DNA from: Humulus lupulus | Lineage: Eukaryota > Streptophyta > Magnoliopsida > Rosales > Cannabaceae | Length of the DNA: 64,000 nucleotides | NCBI RefSeq assembly: GCF_963169125.1 | Contig: NC_084799.1 | Location: 63,162,643-63,226,642, forward strand | Direction: 5' to 3' | Shown: positions 34,328 to 47,485 of the stretch, one piece after another | Layout: each line of letters opens with the position of its first letter | Numbering within the stretch: position 1 is the first letter of the stretch | Position numbers and translations under genes: made by a program | The notes under the pieces: generated by a model | Told to the model about the DNA's origin: nothing | What the model saw: the letters and a program-made list of their open reading frames with translations, nothing else | Database searches by the model: none

Positions 34328-35374
34328 GTTTCCAACATATTAAGTGGACAGATGGATATGTAGAATTGCCAAAAAGAGGCAATGGATAAGCTCAACAATC
34401 TACTTTTCTTGGTGTGACAGTCTATTGGGGAGCGATCGGATGGGGAAGACAGCTTGCCTGACAGTATTCTTGGACCATATGAAGGTGATGATGCGGCGAC
34501 AAATAGTGAGACTCGTGCCAAAGGCCACGCTGAACACGATCATGATGATGTCCCTAATGTTCATTTTGGAAGGCCATTGCAGCGATGAAAGAACAATTAA
34601 GACACACATGTTCCATCTAGTGAAATACTAAAATTATGCACGAATAAATAATTTTCCAGATTAACGTTCGTATTCTCTCCTTAAATTTATATCAAATTGG
34701 AAAATAAAATTTCTCATTGGAAAAATAATCACCCCCTTAGAATTTGCGTATGGTTTGGATGAAACAAAATTATATTTCTAAAATTAAATGTCAATTCAAC
34801 TGAGAAATACAACCTGCTAACAAATTCGACTGACATCTAGATCCATCTAGTTTATCCAAAAGTAAAAAAGAAAGGTCAAATAACTTCTACTTTCGAAGAT
34901 AATTTTTTTTTCATTACTTGTTCTAATCAAATGATTACCGAATAATTTATTTATTATATTTTCACCAAATACCAATAGAATGGTCTAGTTTAGGGTCACA
35001 TTTGTGGTGGCTTCTCCTACTAAATTTAAATCTATAGATAAGAGTTTAAATAGAAAAAAATTATTGGATATATAGTAAGTTTGAATATTAATTTGGAAAT
35101 ATACTTTTTTTGGAAAAATTAATTTGTACTTAATTATTACACATTAACTCCGTATGAAAATATATCTACTTCGTACTAGCCAAATTTAGAGTTTATGATC
35201 TACAATGACGATTTTAGAGAAATGTATCTAGACTTAATAAATAAAAATGCCTATTCAAAAATTGAAACTAGTTCTCCTTTACAATTCCTCAACCCCTTCT
35301 AACTTGATATAATACACCCGGGAGAAGGAAAAGTGGGCATGGAAAATACCAAAAAACATAGACGGTTTGATTAA
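34328..35374. other. Gap between the two convergent genes
   Basis: The first 300 bp may be decayed 3' coding sequence of the plus-strand gene (one frame reads SIGERSDGEDSLPDS and GYEGDD-like acidic stretches between stops). From about 34640 the sequence is AT-rich and I see nothing in it. Confidence 0.4.
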
Positions 35375-38300
35375 CTATTCCTCATACTTAATTCTCTTCA
35401 GTCTACCACTGGTCCTTGTTGGTACTGGACGTGTGGGAATGGAGCTCTTCGACTTAAACTTCTTCGTTGAAAATCTGGGGTTGGAAGGGGTCTTGACAGG
35501 GCAACCTACGGGTAGAGGACTCTGTTGCATGTAGTATTTTGCTTTGTCAGAGAAAACAACCACCCTCACCTCGTTTCGATCATGTGTTACAAGCTGACAT
35601 GCTATCTTCAGCCGCTCATCCACTGAAGCAAACTGCAAGGACCATTGATTAAAATGGTTAATTTCAGTGTTAACACACAGGTAGACGGATAATTAATTTT
35701 AATAACTACATACCGGAGACACGGATTCCTCCTGTTTGAAGAAGTACTCCATAAACTTCATGGCATATACTCCACAATCATGCCCATTGTTCTGCTGGGG
35801 TGTACTGCTCTTTATTGAAACCTTGAAGTTGGAGAATTAGAAGCCATTTTGTTTATGTTGCTTTATCTCGGACTTGAAAAGGCGATCAAGAGTGCTTAGC
35901 TGAAGTGCAAAATTTTAGTAGTCATGAAAAATTAAGAAAAAAACCTTTAAAAGGAATAACCATGAAAATGGTGCTGGGGCATATTCTCACCATCTCTTTT
36001 GTGGCTTTCATGCTTACGGTATTGCTTCTGGCATCAACAAGGGGGTCCCAAATATCAGCACACCTATTGATTATATTCACCACAACTAAGAACCAATGAT
36101 TGAAAATCTCAGTGACTAACACAAGTACAAGCATCTAAGAATACATCAAAATTAGATGATAGTGAGGTGTTCATTAGATTATCACCATTTCAACAGAGGG
36201 GATATTGTTAACTTTAACAAATAAATTTTATTAAACGGTTAGGCTTAATACAAACCAGCTCACATAAGGAAATCTGCCCAAAGTGGAAATCAGCCCATTG
36301 TTGGCTTACGGCGTAATCTTCCACTGGCCTCCCTTTCCCAAGTATGCCTCATATTATATTGACAACGTTTGTAAAATTGCCTCATACATAATGAAATAGT
36401 AAACATAAAATGTGGGTTGAATTAGCGGTTATGGACTTTAGGTGAATTACCGATATTTGAGTGGGCATATAGCAAATGGAAGCCGTTTCAGGAACCTCAT
36501 GTCGTTGCCTTTCCTCGTGTGTCAACACCCTGGAAAAGCAAGTAATGATCTAAAATCAAGAAACCACAATGTAAATGTTAATGATCAAAGTAATGACGTC
36601 GGAAATATAAAATCCACATGTAGTAACGACTTACATCACCAGAAATGTCTCTTTCAGGAATCAAGGTCCACATGGAGCTCTTGAACAGTTCCATCTTGCC
36701 AAACTTCATCAGAGTGTAGCAGAAATGAACGAGACGGAGAAAATATAAAGGCACATTATTAATACATCGCTATATGGTATTTATATTTATTTTATCAATT
36801 GAAATGGTATAACACTCAATTGCAGGATTCCATACCTCCACTCCAAATATGGGCTGAACATCCATTTCGCAAGCTTCATCTCCTCAAGTAAGACTGGCAC
36901 ATCTAGGTGAAAAGAGCCCACCACATTTCTACTTGAACTAGAGAAAACTTCAATGGCTTTCTCACCATAAGGACCTGTTTGCGCTAGTAATTTTTGTTTT
37001 GGGGACTTTGATTTTGTGGGGCTCCTATCCCTGTCAAAATTGATGTGCGTAAATCATGCACTACCTTCTCAGCCGCAGGTTCAGTGTTCTCTGTATCACT
37101 TTTTTTCTCACTAAATCCCTTCTTTTTTTTTTTTTATAAACTCAAAATTCTTTCATCTTTTTCCAACACTCTCCTTTTTTTGTACGTTCTTCAACCAGGT
37201 TGGTTGTAATGGATAAAGCTATTTCACTCAACTTTTGGTCTAAATGCTTCTGCATTGCAGCCAAAGCCATTTGGACTTTCACAGATGTTTCTTGTGGTAA
37301 AGTGAGTATGAATTTTCTCACTTCTATCAACTCACTCATGAATGTGCCAAAGTCCTGCTTCAGAGTGCCCACATCCTGCCCTAAACCATCTACAACCTGC
37401 CTTAGATTGTCAACATACTGCTTTGTCTCGTCATCAGCTACAACAACAGGGGGGACTTAAAGGTACCAATAGCTACGGTTCTGACCCCCTTAGCAAGTGG
37501 AATCTGCAAAAATAAAACAAAAAGGAAGGGATCTTGAGCAATAATTACATAATTTTTTGGCATAATCAAGATTAGCACATCAACCAAAAATTTCACTGAA
37601 ATAAAGAAAGGAAAAATAATTACATTGTTCGATTGGAATCCTCCAAATTTTTGAAGCCACTTCTTCACTCGCTTCACTTGGCTGTCCATCCAGAAATCTA
37701 TGCAAGGAATGGTTCTATCAACGTAACCGGAGTCAACGTGATCCAAATAAAAGAGCTACACTAGAAAATAGTAAACAAAAAATGTAAGTTTCTATACATT
37801 GGCTGTGATTAGATTTAGTCATAACTTGAACAATTAAAAGATAAATAAGATACCTGGAGAAAGATTAAGCATCCGGACAAGTATCTGTACCCGCCCACTT
37901 GGAACTTCCTGATGGACTACATAAGGAACCGCACACAGAATGTGGCCCAGTCTTTCAATGCTATGGAATTAACATCATGAAACACCTTCATGAAGGAAGC
38001 GCTAACTTTATTTCCAGTCATTGGGCACAAGATACTGTCGATGCATGCCAGGGAAAATCTTGCAATGAAAAGGTCACCGGCGTCTTGTGACTCCTTCAAG
38101 TCTTTCTCCAACTTCCTCAGGCAAACGCTGCATTCTTTTCCCACAACAGCGTTCACCAAATCTGTTATAGGAAGTGGGCCAGTCATTTTAATCTTTGTTC
38201 CCCCATCTTTTATATTCATCACCCTTTCAAAGGCAGCATCCTTGATGGAGAACTCCTTTCCATATATGCATAGCTTGTTATCGGTCGTGTCAACATTCTT

Positions 38301-38600
38301 AACCAACCATTGAATTAAGCCACTATTAGTGCTCGAACCATCAATCCTCATCAGAGAACTGAATCCTGTGATTGCAGCCACCTCCTTTTGGTCTAGCAAC
38401 ATGACTGACAAGATTTGTCCAATTCTCTCAAACGAGCACTGGGTGACGATGTCCCCAGCCTTTGATATTCCCTCATCCCCTAATGTTCCAGCAAGACTTT
38501 TTTCTCTTACTTTTTTGACATGATCAGTCTTTGAGGTGGTTGTTTTTTTTTTGGGGGGTAACGGGGCATCTTTCTCAGTTGGATACAATAGGTGGTACAT
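35375..38600 (-). pseudogene. Ulp1-type (C48) cysteine protease gene with an N-terminal transposon domain, multi-exon, decayed
   Basis: Read leftward from 38600. Exon A (38600 to 37854) is a helical domain like those preceding Ulp1 in plant transposon proteins (FSIKDAAFERVMNIKDGGTK, SLACIDSILCPMTGNKVS, then a TAG after CVRFLM, then RYLSGCLIFLQ|GT). Exon B, 37755-37624, begins LFYLDHVDSGYVD with AG and GT borders. Exon C starts at 37503, has a 1-base shift in a C run near 37452 and a coiled-coil-like segment (VDNLRQVVDGLGQDV). Later exons carry KWMFSPYLEWR and MKFGKMELFKSSMW. The C48 core is clear: His in NHWFLVVV at 36096-36098, Asp in IWDPL at 36045-36047, and Gln-Cys in PQQNNGHDCGVYAMKF with the Cys at 35774-35776. 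The last exon (35638-35375) ends basic, GRLKRIKYEE. The family removes SUMO-like peptides. The triad survives, but stops and the shift suggest a pseudogene. Confidence 0.75.
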
Positions 38601-41600
38601 GTCTCTATAGAAACTTGTTCAATCTTATCTAATGGTGTAGAGTCTGCTTGAATGCGGCTCGAAAATAGTAGTTGTCAAAATAGAAATCAATTTATGATGT
38701 TAATATTCTTCACAACAACCTATAAACAATGTACATAAACAGTTTTCACAAATTTGAACACTTATCAAATTCAAAATTAAATTACAAGTTCAAATATTTA
38801 TGAAAAAATTAGTCTTTAAATTAAAAAATTGCTTCACAACCAGATTTTAACCACAGATCTAGATGACCATCTAGAATAATCGACTACGATCTAGATAGTA
38901 CATTACAAAAAATTAAATAAATGGTGTGGACTAACAGCTGCGCTAGAAACAAAATGTATATAAAAAAGGGTACAAAAAACTTTTCCCTCAAAAACAATTC
39001 TCCATCTAAGAATACGATCCATTATAAAAATGTATATTCCAACTACACCAATTAAAAAAATGAACAAGTCTCATCTCTTTCTATGATTAGTCTCATGAAA
39101 ATTACATTTTTAACCTCCAAGTTTTCAGACAAAAGCCAAAATTAACAATAATTCTACTCTTACTAGTTCAGAAGAAGGAATGTTCCCTTAAGAGTCAGAA
39201 AGTATTTTATTTCCATGTTTGGGACAGTTATGTAAAATTAACTCATGGATTTCTCTACCACTCAACATGTACACTCTAAAGTAGCATGGAAAAATAAAAG
39301 TGAGATTCACTGATCATTCAATATTGTTCTTTGGAAAATAACAACAGTTGCTTAATTAAATATTGGTTAACTTTGGCTTCCTATAAGTGTCCTCATAAAA
39401 TGAGTTTCAATTCTTAGTTATTCATTTTGCCTGTCTAGTTATTAGTTTATTCAAAAGTTGTTTCATTGTTTCATGCCAAGAAATTAAGGTTCATATTGCA
39501 CTAGGATACCAACTTTGAAAGATATTGATAGCTACTAATCATGGGTTACAAGGGCTTAACCAAGTTTAGGTAAAGTGTTTTAATACAGTAAATTAGCAAC
39601 CAACAAAAGGTTGTCAAAAGTGGCTTTACTTGTTGCTAATAGTACTAAGTTCATTTTCAGTTTTAATACTATTTGAATTTTTATGGTCAATGAAATTGAA
39701 GGCAACTATATTTGCAACTTAAGAGAGAAAATTAAAATGAAAATTTTTCTATTTGTTTTGAATGTCTTATTGTTCTTTATCTATGTTTACTTTTGGTTGG
39801 ATTGGTAGTTAGTAAATGATTTGGATTTTGGTGCTTTTACATATATATTCATGATTTCTTGTTCTGAGGCATCATCTTACTCAATTTCTTTATGTACATA
39901 TATCTCGTTTCATTGCCTCTAAAAAGAAACAGAGACATTCATTCTTTCTTTCTTCTCATGGTAAATAGCTTTTTGTTTGCAGAGATTTCAAGTGTGGACA
40001 TGGCTTTTTCATCATTCTTCATTTGAGATCATTTTATCTTGGTTTTGAGTGCTTTGATTGTAACTATCAACTACACATATTTATATTGGTTTTGAGTCCC
40101 TTGGATGTAATGGGAATTTGAGAAATGAGTTTTAAGTGAATATTTTTATGCTCATAATTTAGCTTCTTAGACTAACATTGTAATGTCCTAATTCTATATT
40201 CAACAACAAATCACAAATTCTCAAATGCTTCCCTCGGCAATGTCCTAGATTAATCCTAAAAATGTATCACTCCCAAAAAATAATCGATCATGACTATCAC
40301 AAACAAAAATATGAAACACTAAATTTTTACAATCAACCAATATTCAACAACAAGCAGCATGCATTTCCTGCTAATTTAAAAAAATAAAAATAAAAGAGGC
40401 TTTGAAAACTAACCCTATCAATACATTAACTCAAATACTCCATGCTCTCCTCTGTACTCTTCGAGAAAAATTATTATTTTTGATCCATCATACCTTCGAA
40501 AATTGCAGTGGGCCTCCTAGATTTTAGATATATAGTTCACTTCTTGTTTTGAGCTTCAATGAGGAGAGAATGAGTGACCGAGTTAACAAGAAATTGAGTT
40601 TTAATGAAGTAAAAATAACACAATAACTGATCATGATAAACAACTATACCTGCTCAAAGCTTGAAATCGCCAAACCATGACCTACACCTTCTTTGTTTTC
40701 CACCCAACACAAGTAAAAGAAGCAAAATGTCAAATCATAATGCATAACAACAGAGGAATCCATTAAACCATACCCAAAAAATGAATTACCAAAGAGTTTT
40801 GTACTGAGTTTTTGCTTCAACAGATAAGGGGATCATGGACTGAGGTTTGATTGTTTTTCTTTACAGAGCGAGGCTGTGTTTTTTTTTAAGAAAGAATGAG
40901 TTTTTCTTGAAGAAAGAGGTTGAGTAATGCAATTGAGACAAGCTGAGAGGAGAGAGAGTGTGAGAGATTAAGTAACCGATTATTGAAGACTTAGTGAACA
41001 GTGAAAACACTGTTTACCCCTACTAACGAAAGGTTGGACATGTCAATTAAATTTTTTAATGCCCAATTGAACCCCAGCCCTTGGATTTGATCCCATGACT
41101 ATCTGCTTTTCAAGAAATGGTTTCGTGCACGGGATAGAATCGATCCCCTATATATATGTATTTATTTGTATTTTAATAATCTAATAAAATATTATATATG
41201 TATTAATATATATATATTGAAATGTGGCATTGGATTATATCACGTGGTGCATGGGATGGACCAACCAAAAAATGTCAAAGTGGATCCAATTAATCACACT
41301 ATTTTCCTGCCATTTTAATACTAGTTATAAGAAAAAGTAAGATTGAATAGTGTAGTTGGTCTCATCTCACAGTTCATGAACTATTCAATCCACCAAGTAT
41401 AGCCGGTTTAATAATTTTATATTTGAACAATTACATATTGTAGATGAGTTTGTTGTAATTTTACATCTTTAAAATTTGGTCTTTTGGTAATTTACAACTA
41501 CAATACATGATCGTTGTTGATGTTACATTAACTCTCAGATTTGGTACATTTTTCATTCTCTTTTTCTCATTGTTTAGGGGATTTTTCACATATATTGTTT

Positions 41601-42779
41601 AAGGCAGACTCATGGACATGTCCGAATTCATGGGTATGACCGAATCCAAGAGGGTCTACTTCCCTGAAACAAACTATAAAAATTATATATGTATATATAT
41701 ATTTTTAATTAGATCCAATTTTTATTTGGGTCACCAGAAATATACGTATGTAATGAAAATATTTTATTTAACATTGAAAAAATTTATTAGATAAACAACA
41801 AATAAAGTATTGATCAATTTATATATTAGTCTAGGTAAAATAGAATATTGTAGTCAAAATTTAGTAAAACACTAACCAACACCACTGAAGTATAACTAAT
41901 TAACACTTTTTTTTTCCTAATTAATGACAACGATAAAAATATTATTAGTTTACGAAATAAAAAAATCTTGCTTAATCTATAAAAATAATAAACAAGTTTG
42001 CTGAGTAGCGGTAACAATGAAAATACTTTTGTATTGTTATTTATAATTAATTACCAAATTCATACTAGTATTGGTATATGACATGGTTGGAATGATTTTA
42101 TGCCTAATTGGTGACAAGTATCCTTTAAGAAATCAATTGAAAAAAAAAAGTTACTTACTATTAAAACAAAATTATAGGTATTATGCATGAATCAACTCGA
42201 TATGTGTTAAGATTGTATTTGTTTTAAATTTTTGTAATCAGTCTTTTAATTTGAAAGATGACTTTTCTTTACTAATTTAAATTTGAATAATACTGATACA
42301 CATAGTATATAATAAAAAGAATGAGAAGAAGATAATTACAGTCAATTTGTTTCCCAAAATTTTCCAATTAGAGTGAAGGGTCACTAGAAAATGAACTTAT
42401 ATTGAGCATTGATCCTATGATTAACATTACACTATCTTTTTAAAACATTACAAATATTTAAGACATTACAAATATGATTGAACTATGTCAAAATCATTAA
42501 TTTTTTACCATTGAACAAATAAACTATTAAGCTACTCTTAGCCACTTATATTAATACAATTGTTGTACTAATTTAGCAGTCTAAACAATTACAAAACACT
42601 TTAATTGTTAAGTAGGACAGAAAGCCTATGAAAATAGCCACTTCGTCACTTTCCAGTATCATTCTCTCAAAAATTTCAATGGTCATCTAGATTTGTCGAG
42701 CTTAACCTTCTTACCTCTGTACTGCTAATTTTTTTTTTTAAATTGCTCTTAATTATTCCATAAATCTTCAATGGATAAT
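38601..42779. other. AT-rich non-coding stretch
   Basis: About 4.2 kb without a supportable gene. Details seen: a perfect stem AACAGTG-AAAA-CACTGTT near 41000, a TA-rich run near 41155-41225, and poly-T/A runs. Some parts near 40500-40990 (purine-rich, GAGAGAGAGTGTGAGAG) may be 5' flanking sequence of the minus-strand Ulp1 gene. No terminal inverted repeats pairing with 30.0-30.5 kb were found by eye. Confidence 0.45.
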
Positions 42780-43760
42780 CCTTGTGTTCGGTACCCTTGG
42801 ATTTGTTCAAATACCGTATGTAGGATTACAACTCTAAACAATAATACAAGTAAATAGAACAAGAATAATGAGAAGAAAAGCAATCGAAGAATAATGAGAA
42901 GAAAAGCAATAGAAGAATAATATAAGAACAAGAACAAATAACAAAAAACAAAAAACTCTCACTCACACAACCAAAGTGAAGAGTGCTGGGGATCACCAAC
43001 TTGAACAAGGTTTGAAACCTTTGTCCAAAAGCTTATTTCCCCCTAACTCAAGCACTAAGGGATCCCTCACAAATTTTGAAAATGTTTTCTGGAATAATCA
43101 AGTGTCTAGGTGTTTTCTAGCCAAGTGCTCTAATGGATAGAAACATTGTGTTTTACAAGTGAGCAATAGGCTCCTATTTATAGAGTTTAGAGACACCCTT
43201 TGAATTTCAAATTCCACCAACCCTCATGGTTGTTACCAATGATTAATTGGATGTTTATGGAATTAAAAATGAGATTTGGGAGTTATTTGGGTTTTTGGAG
43301 CCGTTCAAAAAGGTTGAAAAAAACTTTAAAAAGTTGGTCAGTTAAGCACCTGTGGCTGTGACCAGGAGCATCAGTGGCCGCGACCACCCGTCTCTGTTCC
43401 CCAGGTCGTGACCACCAACATCTTGTGGCCGCAACCACTGACCAATTTCAGCACACAAAAATGTGTTATTTTTCCAAACGGTTCCAATCCACTCCCAATT
43501 GATTTTGTAACCCCCAAAACACATTATTGGGGTTAAAATCATATCTCTAGCAGCCATTTCACATATTGCTTTAAGAAAATCATCTCAATATTGTGTAACA
43601 TCAAATCTACACAATAATGGACAATATTTGGAAGTTACAAATTTGTGACTGAATTTATAACACCAAATATGTTATATATTTGGATATTCACACATATCTA
43701 AATATTGTAAGTTTCTATTATATGTTACAATATATGACACTCTTTGTCACATTTATTTAA
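42780..43760 (-). repeat. Probable copia-type LTR (minus), boundaries unresolved
   Basis: The minus strand has a TATA box (TATAAATA, complement at 43175-43182), a transcribed-leader-like segment with AGAGTGAGAGTTTTTTG, T-rich sequence, and TTTAGAGTTGTAATCCTACA near its end. This order is typical of plant copia LTRs. A likely start is TGTGACAAAG near 43750. I see no PBS, PPT or target duplication, so the call is tentative. Short direct repeats (AAGAATAATGAGAAGAAAAG) occur at about 42862-42920. Confidence 0.4.
43175..43182 (-). promoter_or_regulatory. TATA box in the copia-like LTR
   Basis: The minus strand reads AAACTCTATAAATAGGAGCC, a strong plant TATA context. Confidence 0.5.
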
Positions 43761-43767
43761 TCTAAAA

Positions 43768-43847
43768 CATTATACTATAAAATAATATAATATTACATTA
43801 TATTATAAAATAATATAATATTACATTATATTATAAAATAATATAAC
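43768..43847. repeat. 28-bp AT-only tandem repeat, about 2.9 copies
   Basis: CATTATATTATAAAATAATATAATATTA repeats with one change in the first copy. Confidence 0.9.
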
Positions 43848-44214
43848 AATGTATATATTAAAATTTAATCACCAATGTTGTCTATGACACGATCACAGTA
43901 GCATATGTGTATATTAAAGTTTAATAAACAACCTATGTAGACCTCGGAAGGTGTTTCAATAATTGAATAACTACACTTCTTTTGTTATTAAACAATCCAA
44001 CATGTTATTTTCCCTTGTATGTTTATCCTCCATTTATGTGTGTTACTTGAGTTAAGTTGTTCAAACTTTGTGTTGTGGACGTGTCTTTTGATTAACAATA
44101 GTTATAGGAATAAAATCATATAAAGATTTGTTATAATGTAAAAATACTTAACATTCAACATTTACTAAACATGAGCCAACACCCTCAAGTTTGTGATGAT
44201 TGTAAGTCATTTGG
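43848..44214. other. AT-rich gap
   Basis: No gene or clear repeat was seen between the tandem repeat and the direct-repeat unit at 44215. Confidence 0.4.
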
Positions 44215-44302
44215 GATAACCAGAGAACATTTAGTGGTTGTTTGGTATAACGAGTTTGCAGATTTCATATTACTGGGAAAATTAAAGTAGGTGATTTGAT
44301 AG
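44215..44302 (+). repeat. Direct repeat, left copy
   Basis: This 88-bp segment (GATAACCAGAGAACATTTAG start) recurs at 47380-47466 with about ten differences, in the same orientation, 3.1 kb apart. A MITE and a solo LTR lie between the two copies. Confidence 0.85.
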
Positions 44303-44434
44303 TCTGGAAACTTACATCAATGTGTTTGATTATGTATTAGAATCTTATCTATGATTCCTATGAATATTAAGAAAACTGTGTTTGGTTGTGCATAGGAATC
44401 AATCTATTTTCATATTTTCATCAATTTAAAATAT

Positions 44435-44836
44435 AATAAATAAGATTTTTGCCCCCCCCCCGAACTATTACCACTACCTTATTGTGCCACCTAAATTGTT
44501 TACGTTGTTTAAAATTCTCCCTTACTATTAACGTTGCATTATTGTGCCCCATCTATTAGTAAAAAAATAGATTTTATAATTTTTATTTTTTTATTTTTTT
44601 AATCTTTTGAAATAATTTTTATTTTTTTTGAAATTGTAATTATACACATGGCAATATCACCACGTCAATGTCTAAAGTGCTAAATCATCACTTGGTTTGT
44701 CATGTTGGATAAAAACTAATAGAAGGGGCATAATAATGTAACAAAAATAGTTCATCGGGAATTTAAATCAACGTAAAAATATTAGGGAGCACAATAAGGT
44801 AATGGTAATAGTTCGGAGGGGGAATCCTATTTATTC
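44435..44836. mobile_element. MITE with long terminal inverted repeats, Mutator-type
   Basis: It is about 402 bp. The inverted ends are about 105 bp and imperfect: left AATAAATAAGATT...CGAACTATTACCACTACC, right complement AATAAATAGGATT...CGAACTATTACCATTACC. The 10-bp flank TTTAAAATAT (44425-44434 and 44837-44846) is duplicated. Long ends and a 9-10 bp duplication point to Mutator-like transposition. There is no coding sequence. Confidence 0.85.
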
Positions 44837-45048
44837 TTTAAAATATAATAATATATTTATATCAAAATAATCTAAATTTTAATCATAACTATCACATGCA
44901 CTTTAAAACAAATTATCTTCTGTATTATATTATTATTTTAATTAATCATAAATTTATGTTAATACATATTAGAAATATTTACGTCACAAATACCAAAGTT
45001 CATCTATGTGTTCCATTCAAACACCTAACTTATGATTTTGACGGCATA

Positions 45049-47161
45049 TGATAACTCTAGAAATTAGAGTTATTTTATCACACTTTTTAAGCTAAAAATG
45101 ATTTAGTTCTTAAGTTTTTAATTAAATTATTAAGTTTTAATTACTTTTTGAATTTATTAGCTTTATTTTAATTTTATAGATTTTTGTGTGTTTTTATAGT
45201 TATTTTGTTGTAAAATGTTGTAGTTAATTATTTGAATTATTATTGTTTAGTTTGAGGTAAAAAATGTTGTAATCTTGAATTTAAATGTTAAATATAAATT
45301 AATTTATAATTAATATTTTCAAAGAATTAACTTGATTTATTTTATAATGGAAATATTTTATTATGATTTAGTTTATGTTTATTTTGTTAGGGAATTTGGT
45401 GTATTTTTGCTATTGAAAAATAAGAAAATTGAAGGAGAAGAAATGGCATTTTCAAAGAAAAGGTTGTAAAAAGCTGGCATTTTCCTTCAGCCAAGCCCGT
45501 TACACCCCTCAGCTACAGTACCATTTCGGCCCAGCATCAGCTCCATCAAAGCCATCAGCGTCCGTGTTCTCCCAGCCTTCACGTGTTTCCTTCAGGAATG
45601 CACTTCATTCCATCAGCATTCAGCCACCTTGGGCCCTGCCAGGCCCATTCGGCCCAAGCTCCAGGAGCCCAATCCAGTTCCAGCTTCCCAACTTCAGCAA
45701 CCAGCCGCATGAAGCTCTCAGCAAGCATCGCCAGCTGTCGCCACCAAGCAGTCCTTTCCTCAGCATATATCATCACCAAGCTGCTTCCCAGCTCCTTATG
45801 CAAGTCACGGCCCAAGTTCTCCATGCTGCCATCTCACTTCAGCAAAGAAGGCCCAGCGCCCAAGTAGCTCCTGCCCCAGCCTGCTCCACCCGAGGCCCAC
45901 ATCCCCCTGCCTTTGGGCCTGCGCCAGCCCAGCCCAGCAAGCAGCCACAATCTTTTGCCTAAACCAGCTGCCAAATAGCCACCAAAAATGCCAAAAATCA
46001 TGTTTTTCATTCCCAATATTTTTCACTCAAATATCAATTCACTCTTCCCTATTTTTCTTACCTAAATAAACATTCCTAATTTATTTTTTACCCTAGCTTT
46101 TCACCAATCTTTTACCCAACCAAACATTTCATTTTTCCAATACTCTTACACTTACTCTATTTATCCTACCACTTCCCAACACAATTAAATTAATCAATTT
46201 ATTTATTTTAATTTGATTAATTTAATCTCCATATTTTGCCTATAAATAGAGTCTTGTAAGACCATTTGGGGAGCTCTTCTTTTTCATCTTTTCAACATCT
46301 TCTACACATATTTTTCTCTCTTTTCTCTACCAATTTCATCTTTTGAAGAGCATGTCAAGTATGTTATTTTGTAATTTTTATCTAGTTATGAGCTTCTAAT
46401 ATTTTTCAAAGGTTATTAAGATGATGATGAAGCAAAATGTAACTAGATAGTATTTTTTTTATTGTATGTTGATTTCCCATTTGTGTAACATTATTTATGG
46501 ATTTTTCTATCAAAGATATGCATTTTTCATCTATTATTGAGTGTTAAAGCATATTACACTTAGTTCTTCATTATGCAAAAATATGATATTCTTTGATTAA
46601 ATGTTTTTCATTAAATTGTTCACATCTAATTCTTAGAGCATAAGTATCATATTTTGCCTAAACATAATCTCTTTGATTTTTTGTAGTTTCATTAGGTTGT
46701 AACACAACTAATGCTTAGAAATTATATTTTATATAAGTGAAGAAAAATCCTACATTTTTTAAAGTAACTTGTGCTTGAATGGAAAATATATTTTGAAAAT
46801 ATATAGTGTGATTTATTTCAACTATATCTAAACTTGGGAATCAATATACTTATAAATACTATCGAACTTGCATTTTGTGGATTCTAATATCTTAATAATC
46901 TTATTTTACATATATCATTTGAAAACTATTTTTCTATTTAATCTTAAATCTTTTTATTACTTGTCTTTTATTTTTCTAAAACAAAATCTCATCAAATATT
47001 TGGAACTAGGTTAGAATATTATTGCTTTGTTTGAAATAGTTTCTTTTGATGTTAGTCAACTCCCATGGGTTCGACCTCGTACTTACATGAACATTATATT
47101 CCGAAACGATTCGTGCACTTGCGAGTTTGAATTATTAAAACACCATCTTTAGGGATCAACA
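45049..47161 (+). mobile_element. Solo LTR, 2.1 kb, of another large gypsy-like family
   Basis: TGATAACTCTAG at 45049 to GGGATCAACA at 47161, with a perfect GCATA duplication (45044-45048 and 47162-47166). It has a palindromic start (ATAACTCTAGAAATTAGAGTTAT), a C-rich low-complexity segment at 45480-45960, a TATA box at 46241-46248, and an end with GGTTCGACCTCGTACTT and GATTCGTGCACTTGCGAG, known from long plant LTRs of the Ogre/Athila sort. Open frames in the C-rich part are not genes. Confidence 0.88.
46241..46248 (+). promoter_or_regulatory. TATA box of the 2.1-kb solo LTR
   Basis: TATAAATA is followed by AGAGTCTTGTAAG and a pyrimidine-rich leader, the usual order for this LTR type. Confidence 0.6.
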
Positions 47162-47379
47162 GCATAAATACCTAACTTTTAATTTTTGTTGGAATAGTTA
47201 CATTTGGTCGCTAAGTGCCAAATATGGGCATATATGTCAAAATTTGTGTAACTTTTGCACTAAAATACCTAACCTATAAAAAATTCAAATGTTGTAGAAA
47301 TAATGATAATGATAATTATAATATTATGCTAAAAAAATCCAAATGTGGTAGAAATAATTATAATTATAAGTTGTTTTGC

Positions 47380-47466
47380 GATAACCAGAGAACATTTAGT
47401 GGTTGTTTGGTATGACGAGTTCACAAATTTCATATTACTGGAAAAATTGAAGTGGGTTATCTGATA
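47380..47466 (+). repeat. Direct repeat, right copy
   Basis: Same sequence as 44215-44302. It ends just before the hairpin at 47469. Confidence 0.85.
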
Positions 47467-47468
47467 GA

Positions 47469-47485
47469 TTGGTGCCGCGCACCAA
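47469..47485. repeat. Perfect hairpin followed by a T run
   Basis: TTGGTGC-CGC-GCACCAA, followed by nine T. It may mark the edge of the next element or a small transposon tip. Confidence 0.6.

Noticed and set aside
40990..41020. Stem AACAGTG-AAAA-CACTGTT as a transposon end or small RNA gene
   Set aside because: Only 7 bp of pairing, no partner elsewhere and no extended precursor-like fold visible.
45429..45962. Pro/Ser/Gln-rich frame of 177 codons and overlapping antisense frames
   Set aside because: It lies inside a solo LTR with perfect target duplication; the bias comes from C-rich low-complexity sequence.
47469..47485. Rho-independent terminator (hairpin plus T run)
   Set aside because: Plant nuclear context; bacterial termination logic does not apply. 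Kept only as a hairpin.
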